Source: Streptomyces sp. YIM 130001 (GTDB lineage Bacteria > Actinomycetota > Actinomycetes > Streptomycetales > Streptomycetaceae). Taken from it: DNA of 45,862 nt. The notes below the pieces were generated by a model. The model worked only from the letters and a program-made list of their open reading frames with translations, made no database searches and had not been told where the DNA came from. Shown here one piece after another: positions 1 through 8,212 of the stretch (the first letter of the stretch is position 1; every line of letters begins with the position of its first letter). The stretch covers positions 1 through 45,862 of the forward strand of contig NZ_KZ984581.1 of the NCBI RefSeq assembly GCF_003574445.1. The letters run 5' to 3'. The position numbers and the translations under genes were made by a program.

Positions 1-39
1 CGTTTCCGGAACTCGGCGAGTTCGTTGGGCATCGCGTGA
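1..39 (+). CDS. C-terminal end of an upstream gene (partial)
   Basis: Frame 1 is open from the window edge and ends in TGA at 37-39, giving a 12-residue tail. The stop overlaps the GTG of the next gene as GTGA, the coupling pattern seen throughout the window, which is the only reason to think it is coding. Function cannot be judged. Confidence 0.25.
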   Translation, partial: RFRNSASSLGIA

Positions 40-269
40 CGAAACAGCGTGGCACGTATGACACTTCGATGACGGTTTTCCGCGTGCTGCGGAAGTCAGC
101 AGATCTGCGCCGCCAGGGACACTGCCGGACCTGTCAGGCGATGCGGGGAGAGCGCTGCTTCGGCAATTGCAACGACGTGCACCGCGCGCGGCTGGAAACT
201 AGCGGCATTGCCCCTGCCTCGCTGACGCCGATGGATGGCGCGCGCCGCCGGCCGCGCGTTCGGTCATGA
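36..269 (+). CDS. Small putative zinc-finger protein
   Basis: This is a 77-aa basic protein. Residues about 28-52 contain C-x2-C, then C-x3-C and H-x2-R, the pattern (C..C.A..G..C...H..R) of small zinc-finger domains common in actinobacterial phage and plasmid proteins that bind nucleic acid. The match to that family is by eye. The GTG at 36 overlaps a possible upstream stop; an internal ATG at 69 is an alternative start. Its TGA overlaps the next ATG (ATGA at 266-269), so the two genes are probably translated together, and both may control replication or transfer of the element. Confidence 0.6.
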   Translation: MTKQRGTYDTSMTVFRVLRKSADLRRQGHCRTCQAMRGERCFGNCNDVHRARLETSGIAPASLTPMDGARRRPRVRS

Positions 270-1177
270 GACGGCCCGCCTCGCCCAGTGGTGCGACGGG
301 CCTTCACGACCCGGTGAGCTGCCCCATCTGTCACTCCCTGGTCGCCGCCTACGAGGGCCTGGCCGACAGGTTGCCCGGCATCGCCGCGACGAACGCGATG
401 CTTGTCGAGCAGTCCGGGCTCAGCCGCCGCACGCTGCAGAATCACCGGCCGTCCCTCGTACACGCCGACGTCCTCGCCGCGGGCGCCGGACTGACAGGAG
501 TGCCGCTCGCGCCCCCACCCGCCCCGTCCGGACCGCACCCGTCGTCGCGCGCATGGCTGGCCAGCCTTCCGGTCACCTGCCGCAGATGCCACCGCATCCT
601 GCAGGAGTTGGTCGAGCTCGCCGACGGAGGCTGGAACGTACAGATCGGCATCCACGACCTGGCCGACCGACTCCACCTGAACGAGTCGACTGTGCGGAAT
701 CACCTCCGGGGCGGGCCCTCCACCCGAAGCCAGCACAGCCTCCGAGCACAGGGGTTCGTCAGGTTCAAGGCCGCCGGCCGCACCGTCATCCATGCGGAAC
801 AAAAGAAGGGACAACGCGGACCGGACATCTACTTCCTCGCAGCCGGCGGAGACCACACGGCCGGAGCCGCCGACCGGGCATCCATCGCGGGCACACCGGA
901 GCAGGAACAACCCGCAGATGACCAGGAGTTCAAATGGGAACGGTCTACGGACGACGAAGAGTCCAGGCCGGCGCGCGCGAGCGACGACGAGCTCTTGGAG
1001 CGGCTGGTCGCGCTGCTGACCAACACGACCACCTGGTTCCGTGACGATCACCCGCAGGCACGGTGGTTCGTTCACGTGGTGGCCCATCTCGTCCGACACG
1101 GGTGGTCGGAGGAGATCCTCATGAAACGGCTGTGCCTCGTGCCCGTCACACCTACTCGCGCACGGCCGGAGAGCTGA
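266..1177 (+). CDS. Winged-helix-like DNA-binding protein, possible plasmid replication or control protein
   Basis: This is a 303-aa protein, not assigned to a named family. Two CxxC-type pairs are visible (PVSCPIC near 18-22, CRRCH near 110-115). A helix-turn-helix-like stretch lies around 133-155 (DLADRLHLNESTVRNHLRG) and another around 47-60 (QSGLSRRTLQNH), so it probably has two DNA-recognition segments. The middle is Pro/Ala-rich and the C-terminal third is acidic and then helical. It is coupled to the preceding zinc-finger gene by ATGA. Proteins of this build often sit at the edge of streptomycete plasmids and integrative elements as replication or copy-control factors; that role is inference from layout. 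Confidence 0.62.
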   Translation: MRRPASPSGATGLHDPVSCPICHSLVAAYEGLADRLPGIAATNAMLVEQSGLSRRTLQNHRPSLVHADVLAAGAGLTGVPLAPPPAPSGPHPSSRAWLASLPVTCRRCHRILQELVELADGGWNVQIGIHDLADRLHLNESTVRNHLRGGPSTRSQHSLRAQGFVRFKAAGRTVIHAEQKKGQRGPDIYFLAAGGDHTAGAADRASIAGTPEQEQPADDQEFKWERSTDDEESRPARASDDELLERLVALLTNTTTWFRDDHPQARWFVHVVAHLVRHGWSEEILMKRLCLVPVTPTRARPES

Positions 1178-1932
1178 GGCCACGTGCCCGGGCTGTACGC
1201 TGAGCGAAGCTCACGCGATGCGCAGGCTCGTGAGGTCTATATACAGGACCTGGTCAGGACTCAGCACGGGCGCGGGTTTCCTCGGTGGCAGCATCTGCAT
1301 GGAGCGGATCCGATCCTGGGCGACGACCGGCGACAGCAACGATCACGTTTATGGCTTGCGGGCTTGCCGGGCACGACCCGGGGCCCGCAGAGCCATTTTC
1401 AGCTTTCGGCATCTTCCCGTTGGGCCGCAGAGTCTGGATGATCCGCGCGGTAGGCCGACGATGCCAACTCACCGTCCCTCGACAGGGAGGAGAAGAAGCT
1501 CTCTTCTGCTGTACAGGAGAGGTGTCGGCACGGCGCAGCGCTGACCTTCACCTGCTGACCAGGGCGTTCTTCAGTCCTCGCGATCGAGCTGGGCAACCTG
1601 CTGGGTAACGTAAGGCGCACCCCGTAGGGCAACGTTTTGAGCCATCTACTCAACAACGTATTAAGCAACCCCCTCGGTCTCCTCTTCCGCTGTATGCCAG
1701 CCGGGCAGAACAACGCAGCGGGCACCACCACGGCCCTCACCGGACGACCACCGCGCATCACAAGGCGGGCAGGTCGGGCAGAGCAGGCATCCGAGCGTCC
1801 CGGACCGCCGGGTCCAGTGCGGCCGGATAGACGCCAGTTCCTGCGTGCGCCTCGCCTTCATCTGTCGGCTCGACTGAGTGTGGAGTGCCGGTTGCGCTCG
1901 CCATGCATCAACGGGCAGGACGCGGTCAGCCG
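1178..1932. other. Intergenic stretch without a convincing gene
   Basis: Open frames exist on both strands but none has consistent G/C third positions, a ribosome binding site and coupling to neighbours. The segment 1600-1680 is noticeably less GC-rich than its surroundings and repeats CAACGT/AACGT motifs, so an origin or promoter region is possible but not shown. Confidence 0.4.
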
Positions 1933-2274
1933 ATGTGGGTGCGGGTGCTGGTCGTCCTTCTGTTCCTTCTGGTGTGTGCCTGGCTGGGTGCGCGGGTCTG
2001 GGCGTCAGGTGGAGGCGTCCAGTGCCTTGCCTGCTTTTGCGGCCGGCGGCCGCGAGGTTCGGGTTTGTGCGGCAGCTTGCGGGCTCTCGCGATGGCCAGC
2101 GTGCGGGTCAGTGCACGTAGGTTCGCGGTCGGTCATGGCCGATCGCCGATGGGTCGCGGTCGGACATCGGCCACCGATGGGTGCTGCAGCGTCGGTCGTT
2201 GTCCGCTGGTTGTTGGGCACGCCCCTCGACCTCGGCCGCTTTCCGTCCTCTCATTGGTCAGGGTCAGCGCCTGA
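1933..2274 (+). CDS. Possible small membrane protein (doubtful)
   Basis: From the ATG at 1933 the frame encodes a clear hydrophobic helix at residues 2-20 with G/C-biased codons, then a Cys/Arg-rich low-complexity tail with no recognisable domain. The tail overlaps a repeat-containing area: direct CCGATGGGT at 2146-2154 and 2174-2182, and a GGCCGAT/ATCGGCC pair at 2137-2143 and 2166-2172. Only the first third looks coding. It may be noncoding control DNA upstream of the transfer operon. Confidence 0.2.
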   Translation: MWVRVLVVLLFLLVCAWLGARVWASGGGVQCLACFCGRRPRGSGLCGSLRALAMASVRVSARRFAVGHGRSPMGRGRTSATDGCCSVGRCPLVVGHAPRPRPLSVLSLVRVSA

Positions 2275-2358
2275 AGGGTTGGGTCAGCAATTAGGCAACC
2301 TTCTGACCAGCTCATTCGGATGCTCGGGTGTGCTGTTGGGTCAGGGGTGCTGAGGAGA

Positions 2359-2397
2359 GTCACGACACGTCGCCGCTTGAAAGGACCGTGTCGTGAC
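2359..2397 (+). promoter_or_regulatory. Perfect inverted repeat enclosing the ribosome binding site and start of the transfer operon
   Basis: GTCACGACACG at 2359-2369 and its exact reverse complement at 2387-2397 flank a 17-nt spacer. The spacer holds the Shine-Dalgarno-like AAAGGA, and the right arm contains the GTG start at 2393. As RNA it would be an 11-bp stem with the ribosome site in the loop and the start codon paired; as DNA it is a dyad suited to a dimeric repressor. Either way it is well placed to control the whole 2.4-11.9 kb operon. Confidence 0.7.
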
Positions 2398-3271
2398 CGA
2401 GACCAACCGCGTCTTCGTGAATCTGAATGCCGAGTGGGCGTTGGTGTGCGCCGAGCCGGATCATGCCCGGCTCGTGGCCGGTTGGCTCGAAGCAGCGGGC
2501 GTGACCGTTCCGGCCGCCGCGCGGGAGTCGCTGCACGTGCTGCTCGGTCACCTGGAGCAGCACGACCGTGCGGCCAGCCGCGACGGCCGGGAGCACAGTG
2601 ACCGATGGTTGGGCGCGCTGTTGGCCGTGGCCGTCGGTGAGGGCCGTGAGGCGCAGTTGGCGGCGCGGGTGGTGGTGCAGGCGATGCTGCACGGTGCGGT
2701 GCGGATGACGCGCCGGCTGCTGCGTGCGGAGCGGGACTTCGACGACGTCGCGTCGGTGGTGGTGTCGGCTCTGTATCAGGTGGTGCGCCAGTACCCGCTG
2801 CGGCGTCGGCGGAAGGTCGCAGCGAATCTGCTGTTGGAGACGTTGAATCACGCGAGCCGGGAGTTGAACGCCGATTTCGAGCCGGAGCCGCTCGGTTGGG
2901 ATCCACTGCTGGGGCAGCCGGTCCACAGGGGCCGTGCTCGGTGCGTGGAGGTGCCACCGACGGCCGATGGGCCGGAGGAGGCTGCATGGCGCAGTGTCCT
3001 CGCGCAGCGGGCCGCAGCGGTCGGGCTGCCCGGGGTGGAGGCGGAGGAGCTCGCGGGCGCGCGGGGCGAGTTGATCGAGTTGCTCGTCGTCGCCGTCGCG
3101 AGTGGGGCGGTGGCGACGTCGCGGGCGCAGATGATCGCGCAGGACATTCGTGACGGCGGTCGTGAGGCTGCCGAGCGGCGCGGAGTGTCGGCGGTGGCCT
3201 GGCGGCAGCGGCGGTCGCGGACGGTGCGGCAGCTGCGCGTCGTCGCCGACCAGTGGGCGGCTGCGGCATGA
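2393..3271 (+). CDS. Transfer-operon leader protein with C-terminal HTH-like segment
   Basis: This is a 292-aa, mostly helical soluble protein. The last 35 residues (AAERRGVSAVAWRQRRSRTV) look like a helix-turn-helix of the sigma region 4.2 type, and the body resembles helical sigma-like or regulatory proteins found at the head of streptomycete transfer regions. No enzyme motif is seen. The GTG start at 2393 lies inside the right arm of a perfect inverted repeat, with AAAGGA eight bases upstream. Its stop overlaps a downstream ATG (3268). As first gene of the operon with a possible DNA-binding tail, autoregulation of the T4SS operon is a reasonable inference. Confidence 0.72.
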   Translation: MTETNRVFVNLNAEWALVCAEPDHARLVAGWLEAAGVTVPAAARESLHVLLGHLEQHDRAASRDGREHSDRWLGALLAVAVGEGREAQLAARVVVQAMLHGAVRMTRRLLRAERDFDDVASVVVSALYQVVRQYPLRRRRKVAANLLLETLNHASRELNADFEPEPLGWDPLLGQPVHRGRARCVEVPPTADGPEEAAWRSVLAQRAAAVGLPGVEAEELAGARGELIELLVVAVASGAVATSRAQMIAQDIRDGGREAAERRGVSAVAWRQRRSRTVRQLRVVADQWAAAA

Positions 3272-3381
3272 GCATCCGGAGTTCTTTTGAAGTCGTCGGT
3301 CACGTTTGCCGCTGTGGCGCTCCTTGCGGTGGGTGTGCGGCGGACGGTCCGTCGCTCGCGGGCGTGGAGGGAGCGGCCACG

Positions 3382-3639
3382 ATGACGGATACGGCAGGAT
3401 CGCCGGCCAGTGTGGGACTGGGTGCCGACGAGGTGGTGTTGGTGCGGGCGCGGCGTCGGCTGCGCACGTTGGTGGTGGCGTTGGAGATGGCGCCGTTCGC
3501 CGAGACGACGCGGCAGGCGATGCAGACCTACCTCGAGGAGGACGCGGCCGCGGCGCATGCAGCGTTCGTGCGGTGGAGCGACCTTCCTCGTGGTGTGCGT
3601 GACCGGCGGGCCAGGCTGCTGCGGGAGGCCCTGTCATGA
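3382..3639 (+). CDS. Small helical protein of the transfer operon
   Basis: This is an 85-aa protein, Ala/Arg/Glu-rich, predicted helical, with no recognised domain. I chose the ATG at 3382 because GGAGGGAG lies eight bases upstream (3366-3373). The same frame is open from 3268, where an ATG overlaps the stop of the previous gene (ATGA) and would add a Cys-rich 38-residue N-terminus; that longer form cannot be excluded. The stop overlaps the ATG of the TcpC-like gene at 3636, so the two are coupled. Unknown accessory protein of the secretion channel. Confidence 0.58.
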   Translation: MTDTAGSPASVGLGADEVVLVRARRRLRTLVVALEMAPFAETTRQAMQTYLEEDAAAAHAAFVRWSDLPRGVRDRRARLLREALS

Positions 3640-4667
3640 AGGGCTGGCTCGGTGGGCGCCGGCGCGCGCGGCAGAGCGATCCGGAGCTCGAGGAGCAGGG
3701 GTTCGAGGATGGGTGGGAGACCGGTGGCTGGGTGACGACGTCGACCGGCGCTGCCGCGCTCGTCACGACCGGGATGCGATGGGGCGCCTGGACGATGCTG
3801 GTCGTCGGATCGGTTGCCGGCGTGCTCGCACTGCTGCGCCCGGCTGCTTCGACTGCTGTACCGCGGGTGGCGGCGGACAAGCCGGCGGTACTCCAGACGG
3901 CGGGGCCGGCCGGATTCGCAGAGATGTATGTGACGGCGTTCCTGCAGACCGGGCAGGGCCAGGAGGCGGCGCTCGCGGCGTACTTCCCTGCCGTGCGAGA
4001 TGTCGCCTTCCCGTCGGACGCCGAGGATCTGCAGCTGGAACAGGCTGCCGCAGTGCGGGTGAAAGACATCTCGCACGCGTACTGGTCGGTGACCGTCGCG
4101 ATCCGCACGGCGCCCGAGAAGACGACGAAGGCCGACGCCGGAACCGGGAGTGAGGACCAGCCGGGGCTGCGGTACTTCCAGGTTCCTGTGCGCGAGGCAC
4201 GGGATGGTTCGCCGGTGGCGGCAGCGCTGCCCGCTGAGGTCGCCGCCCCGGCGTCGGGTGCGGAGGCGGAGTTGGGTTACGGGGGTGCGGTCGAGGCCGT
4301 GGGGTCCAGTGAGTTGGTGCAGACGCTGCAGGCGGTGTTCGCGGCGTATCTGTCCGGACGGGGTGATGTGGCGCCGTATCTGTCGCCCGGGGTGAAGGTC
4401 GCTCCGGTCTCCCCCGCTCCGTACACCGAGGTGAAGGTGCGGCGCGTCGCGGAGGTCGGCGGCAGTGATCCGCTCGGCGAGCGTGACGCGCCTACGGACG
4501 GTGAGCGCCGGCAGTTGCTGGTGCATCTGGACGCGGCGGCCGGGGCCGGTGTGCAGCGGCCCCTGACGTACGCGGTGGAGCTGCGGGCCCGGGACGGGCG
4601 CTGGGAGATCTCTGCCCTCGGTGCTCCCCCGTCGCTCAATACAAGCGGAAACGAAGGGGTGAAGTGA
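3636..4667 (+). CDS. TcpC/VirB8-like conjugal transfer membrane protein
   Basis: This is a 343-aa bitopic protein: charged cytoplasmic N-terminus, one transmembrane helix at about residues 47-67 (WTMLVVGSVAGVLALL), then a long extracytoplasmic part with two similar alpha/beta segments. This is the build of the TcpC family (conjugative plasmids and Tn916-type elements), structurally related to VirB8, which links the inner membrane complex of the channel. Family membership is inferred from architecture and from the following TcpE-, VirB4-, VirB6- and wall-hydrolase-like genes in the same operon. Start and stop both overlap neighbours. Confidence 0.85.
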   Translation: MKGWLGGRRRARQSDPELEEQGFEDGWETGGWVTTSTGAAALVTTGMRWGAWTMLVVGSVAGVLALLRPAASTAVPRVAADKPAVLQTAGPAGFAEMYVTAFLQTGQGQEAALAAYFPAVRDVAFPSDAEDLQLEQAAAVRVKDISHAYWSVTVAIRTAPEKTTKADAGTGSEDQPGLRYFQVPVREARDGSPVAAALPAEVAAPASGAEAELGYGGAVEAVGSSELVQTLQAVFAAYLSGRGDVAPYLSPGVKVAPVSPAPYTEVKVRRVAEVGGSDPLGERDAPTDGERRQLLVHLDAAAGAGVQRPLTYAVELRARDGRWEISALGAPPSLNTSGNEGVK

Positions 4668-4972
4668 TGGACGTGGTGCTTGCGGCCCCGATCCTCGACG
4701 AGTGGACCGCCCTGGGCAAGGACCTCATCACCTTCTTGACGGCTGTGGTGATGGTGGTGGCGTATCTGGCGTCGGTCGCGGCGACGTATTTCACGACTCG
4801 TTCGCCGCTGAAGACCGGTGTCGCGGCGGTCGCCGGGGCGATCGTGCTCGGCATCATCGCGAGCCAGACGCTGCTGTCGAAACAGACCGAGGAACAGATC
4901 GATCAGAACAATGCCGCGCCGGTACGCGTCGTTGTCGTGGCCGACGCCCGTAGCGGCGGGGGTCCGGCATGA
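4667..4972 (+). CDS. Small two-helix membrane protein, possible VirB2/VirB3-type channel subunit
   Basis: This is a 101-aa protein with hydrophobic helices at about 20-40 and 50-70 separated by a short basic loop, and a polar tail. The size and double helix fit a pilin-like or VirB3-like component, but no diagnostic motif is seen. The ATG at 4667 overlaps the previous stop (TGATG) with AAGGGG a few bases upstream; a GTG at 4664 would add one residue. Its stop overlaps the next ATG at 4969. Position between TcpC-like and TcpE-like genes supports a membrane role in the conjugation channel. Confidence 0.75.
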   Translation: MDVVLAAPILDEWTALGKDLITFLTAVVMVVAYLASVAATYFTTRSPLKTGVAAVAGAIVLGIIASQTLLSKQTEEQIDQNNAAPVRVVVVADARSGGGPA

Positions 4973-5595
4973 GTGAGGGCGAACAGTCCCCTGGTGCCGG
5001 GCCGTTGGTCGGCCGCTGTTACACGCGGGCGAAGCGCTTGCCGGTGGTCATCGGGGAATGGGGCGGCACCCCGTTGTGGGGTGGTCCGTACTCGGTGCCG
5101 CAGCTGATCACGATGGTGGTCGTCCTGGCGGTCATGCTGCTGCTGCATCCGCTGTGGGCGCACTACGGCGTCTTCAACGTGGTGCCGCTGGTGGTGGTGC
5201 CGTATGTGGTGTCGTTCTTCGTGCGGTACCTGCCGACGGGGAGCCGCAATCCGCTGGCGGTCGTGGCCAGCGTCGTGTCGCTGGTGTTCGCGCCCTCGCA
5301 GGGCCGTGTCGCGGGGCGGCAGTTGACCCATCGGCGTCGTCCGGTGTTGCTGACCGGGGCCTGCACTCTGACGTGGCAGCCGGCTCCTGCCCGCCCGGTG
5401 GGCGGGGCGCGGCCGGCGGCTGTACGTCAGCTCGCGGCCACACGGCCCGGCCGGCCGCCTGAGCCGGCGCGTGTGGCCGCCTCTGCCTCTGCCTCGGTCC
5501 CTGCCGCAGCTGCTGCGAGCGGGCGCAGGGCTGTGGCACCGGTGTGGGCGAGTCTCGCCCGCGATGTGGGCTCGGCTCGCAACAACCAGAGTTGA
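4969..5595 (+). CDS. TcpE-like conjugation membrane protein
   Basis: This is a 208-aa protein. Residues about 45-90 form two close hydrophobic helices followed by a short conserved-looking stretch (FVRYLPTGSRNP), as in the TcpE family of small channel proteins of Gram-positive conjugation systems. From residue about 120 on it is Ala/Pro/Arg-rich and probably disordered. The start overlaps the previous gene (ATGA). The VirB4 gene begins 28 bases after the stop. The family call is by architecture and gene order (TcpC, TcpE, VirB4). Confidence 0.7.
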   Translation: MSEGEQSPGAGPLVGRCYTRAKRLPVVIGEWGGTPLWGGPYSVPQLITMVVVLAVMLLLHPLWAHYGVFNVVPLVVVPYVVSFFVRYLPTGSRNPLAVVASVVSLVFAPSQGRVAGRQLTHRRRPVLLTGACTLTWQPAPARPVGGARPAAVRQLAATRPGRPPEPARVAASASASVPAAAAASGRRAVAPVWASLARDVGSARNNQS

Positions 5596-5623
5596 TCTTC
5601 GTGTTTTCAGGGGTGAGTTGAGC

Positions 5624-8212
5624 ATGCAGATTCCGGTGCGCCATCTGGCGGGCAATGTCGTGTGGACGCGGCAGGGCACGGTCTGGGCGATCTGGCGAGT
5701 GGAGAGCGAGGGGCAGGCCCATGCGTCGGCGAAGGCGCGTCTGGACCGGATGCGGGCGATGGAGAGCCTGGTCAAGCGCCTCCACGGGGAGTCGATGTGG
5801 CTGAGCTTGTGCCCGCAGGTTGACCCCTATGCGGTGGTGCGGCAGATGACCGAGGACGTTGACCTGGACGCTTCCCCGCGCTACGAGGCGCTGGCTCACC
5901 GGGTGCTGGAAGAGCTGGAGTTGCTGGAGCTGACGGCCCGCACCGACTGGCTTGCGGTGCCGCTGCCTACGACGAACTGGCGCCGCGCGGCGAAGGAGAT
6001 GACGGCGGCGGCCCGCTCGGAGATGGCGCTGCAACTGGGGCTGATGCCGGCACCGGTCCGTGTCCGCGAGGAGGAACGTCGCCTCAAGCAGGCCGAGGAG
6101 CTCAGCGCCGGGTGGCCGGCGTCGGTGCGGGTGAGGGCGGCGAGCGAGGCCGAGATCCTGTGGATCTACGGGCACGCGGCGCGGCGCGGAGTCCTCGAGC
6201 CGCTGCTGCCGCAGGCGGACGGTCCCCGCGCGGTCCGTGGCCGCGGCCGCGGGGTGGCCGCACTCGAGCAAGCGGTCCTGGTCCAGGGCGGTGTGGAGAC
6301 CAACCAGGCACAGGACGGAGCGGAGGCCGAGGAGGCGGATGTACCGGCATCGTTTCGGCGCCGGTGGCTGCAGGTGTCCACACCGTGGGGCACGTCCTAC
6401 CAGTCGACGTTGATGCTCTCCGAGATGCCGGAGCGGTTCGTGTTCCCGGGCAGTGAGTATCTGGAGCGTCTCGACGATTTCGCGTTCCCCGTCGACTGGG
6501 TGATGCGGCTGCAGGTGACCCCGGGCAAGCAGGCCGAACGCAAGGCGCGCCGCAAGTCGCGGGATGTGGCCGGGCAGGCCGAGGAGTACGGGCAGGACGC
6601 GGCCGGGGCCCCGGCCCAAGTCGAGAAGGCACCCAGTGATCTGGCGGAGTACCGCGACCGGCTGACCGCCGGATCCAGCGAGGTCGAGGTGCGGGCCATG
6701 GTCGCGTTGTGCGTGTGGGGTGCGACCCCGGGCGAGGTGGAGTCCCGCGCCGGTGAGGTCGAGGGCTGGTTCGACGACAACGAGTACGCGCTCGCCCGTC
6801 CCGTCGGTGAGCAGGAGCGGCTGTGGCACGGGATGCTGCCCGGTGCGCGGATCCCGCCGGCGATGCTCGCCTACAGGCAATTCTTTCTCGCCCAGGACTT
6901 CGCAATGGCCGGCCCGTTCACCGGATCGGCGTGGGGTGACGAGCGCGGTCCGCTGTACGCGCTGCAGATGACGGGCGGCGGGGTACGGCCGGCCCTGGTC
7001 GATTTCGCCCGGGGGCCGCGGAAGAAGACGTCGGCGTCGGCGGCGTTCATCGGCGAGAAGGGCGGCGGCAAGTCGTTCGCGATGAAGACGGCCGGGTTCC
7101 AGACCCTCCTGACCGGGCATCGACGGCGGCGGCCGCGCTCGCGCGCCCGCCTGGTGGCCGTGGACCGGACCCGGCACGGCGAGTGGGTCGAGTTCGCGAA
7201 AGCGTGCCCCGGCACCGTGCAGACCGTCACGGTCGACACCGACGCGCAGGTGTCCTTGGACCCGCTGCGGATCCTGACTCGCCCGCGGCGCGATGGCCTG
7301 GGCCTGGACTGGGGCGCGGTGCAGCGGCGCACCGAATCGTTTTTGACGTTGTTGCTGGGTATCCGGCCTGCCGACGACATCGCCGATGCGCTGTCGGAAG
7401 CCGTCGAGCACGTGTTGGCCGCACCGGATCCGTCCATGGCCCGTTTGATCGCGGTGCTGGACGGCAACGCCGAGTGCGACGACGACGCTCGCGTGCTGGC
7501 CCGCAAGCTCCGCAAGTACGCGCGCAGCGACCTGGGCCGGATGATCTTCGAGCCGTCGTTGCCGGCACTGAACACCGACGCGGACGCAGTGGTGTTCTCC
7601 GTGGCGAACCTGAAGCTTCCATCCGAGTCGGAGCTGAAGAACAGCGAGCTGTTCACCAAGCTGTCCGCGGAGAAGCTGTTCGGTCGCGCGACGCTGTATC
7701 TGATCGCAGCGATCTGCCAGCACGTCGCGTTCGAGGACACCAGCGAGTTCTCCCTGGTGGTGCTGGACGAATGCTGGTGGCTCACCCGCAGCCCGGAGGG
7801 CAAAGACCTCACCCTGGAATTGCTGCGCGACGGCCGCAAGAACAACGCCGGACTGTTCCTCGGCTCCCACGACGCCGACGACATCGGCGACGACACCGAA
7901 GAGGGACGCATCCTGCGCGGACTGATCCCCCGCCGGCACCTGTTCCGCCAGACCAACGGCATTCTCGCCCGCCGCGGCCTGTCCTTCCTCGGCCTCGATC
8001 CGGCCGACGACGACCTGGTCGACTTGGTCACCAAGCGCCTGTCCCCCGTCCACGCCGACGACGCCGAGCAGGCCGCACGGGCCGGCGAATGCCTCGCAAG
8101 GGATCTGTTCGGCCGCATCACCCAGATCAAGATCGTGCAGCCGCCGGACCCCGAACTCGCCAAGGTCATCCACTCCGACCCCGACGACGGCGTCCAGGAC
8201 GAGGCGGCATGA
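5624..8212 (+). CDS. VirB4/TcpF-like ATPase of the type IV secretion system
   Basis: This is an 862-aa ATPase. The Walker A motif GEKGGGKS is at residues 477-484 and the Walker B hhhhDE (LVVLDE) ends at D715-E716, followed by CWW and later an HDADD-type segment, as in the HerA/FtsK-related VirB4 group. The N-terminal half is the channel-binding region. It should energise assembly or substrate movement at the inner face of the membrane. The frame is open further upstream, but ATG 5624 follows a GGGGTGAG site and begins MQIPVRHL. The stop overlaps the VirB6-like ATG (8209). Confidence 0.95.
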   Translation: MQIPVRHLAGNVVWTRQGTVWAIWRVESEGQAHASAKARLDRMRAMESLVKRLHGESMWLSLCPQVDPYAVVRQMTEDVDLDASPRYEALAHRVLEELELLELTARTDWLAVPLPTTNWRRAAKEMTAAARSEMALQLGLMPAPVRVREEERRLKQAEELSAGWPASVRVRAASEAEILWIYGHAARRGVLEPLLPQADGPRAVRGRGRGVAALEQAVLVQGGVETNQAQDGAEAEEADVPASFRRRWLQVSTPWGTSYQSTLMLSEMPERFVFPGSEYLERLDDFAFPVDWVMRLQVTPGKQAERKARRKSRDVAGQAEEYGQDAAGAPAQVEKAPSDLAEYRDRLTAGSSEVEVRAMVALCVWGATPGEVESRAGEVEGWFDDNEYALARPVGEQERLWHGMLPGARIPPAMLAYRQFFLAQDFAMAGPFTGSAWGDERGPLYALQMTGGGVRPALVDFARGPRKKTSASAAFIGEKGGGKSFAMKTAGFQTLLTGHRRRRPRSRARLVAVDRTRHGEWVEFAKACPGTVQTVTVDTDAQVSLDPLRILTRPRRDGLGLDWGAVQRRTESFLTLLLGIRPADDIADALSEAVEHVLAAPDPSMARLIAVLDGNAECDDDARVLARKLRKYARSDLGRMIFEPSLPALNTDADAVVFSVANLKLPSESELKNSELFTKLSAEKLFGRATLYLIAAICQHVAFEDTSEFSLVVLDECWWLTRSPEGKDLTLELLRDGRKNNAGLFLGSHDADDIGDDTEEGRILRGLIPRRHLFRQTNGILARRGLSFLGLDPADDDLVDLVTKRLSPVHADDAEQAARAGECLARDLFGRITQIKIVQPPDPELAKVIHSDPDDGVQDEAA

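Noticed and set aside
134..1183. Long minus-strand open frame
   Set aside because: Mirror of the plus-strand HTH gene; no ribosome site, Arg/Gly-rich shadow composition.
2133..4108. Long minus-strand open frames across the first transfer genes
   Set aside because: High-GC shadows; the plus-strand genes have coupling overlaps and recognisable architecture.
5174..8173. 999-residue minus-strand open frame
   Set aside because: Antisense of the VirB4 gene; no motif, typical of high-GC DNA.
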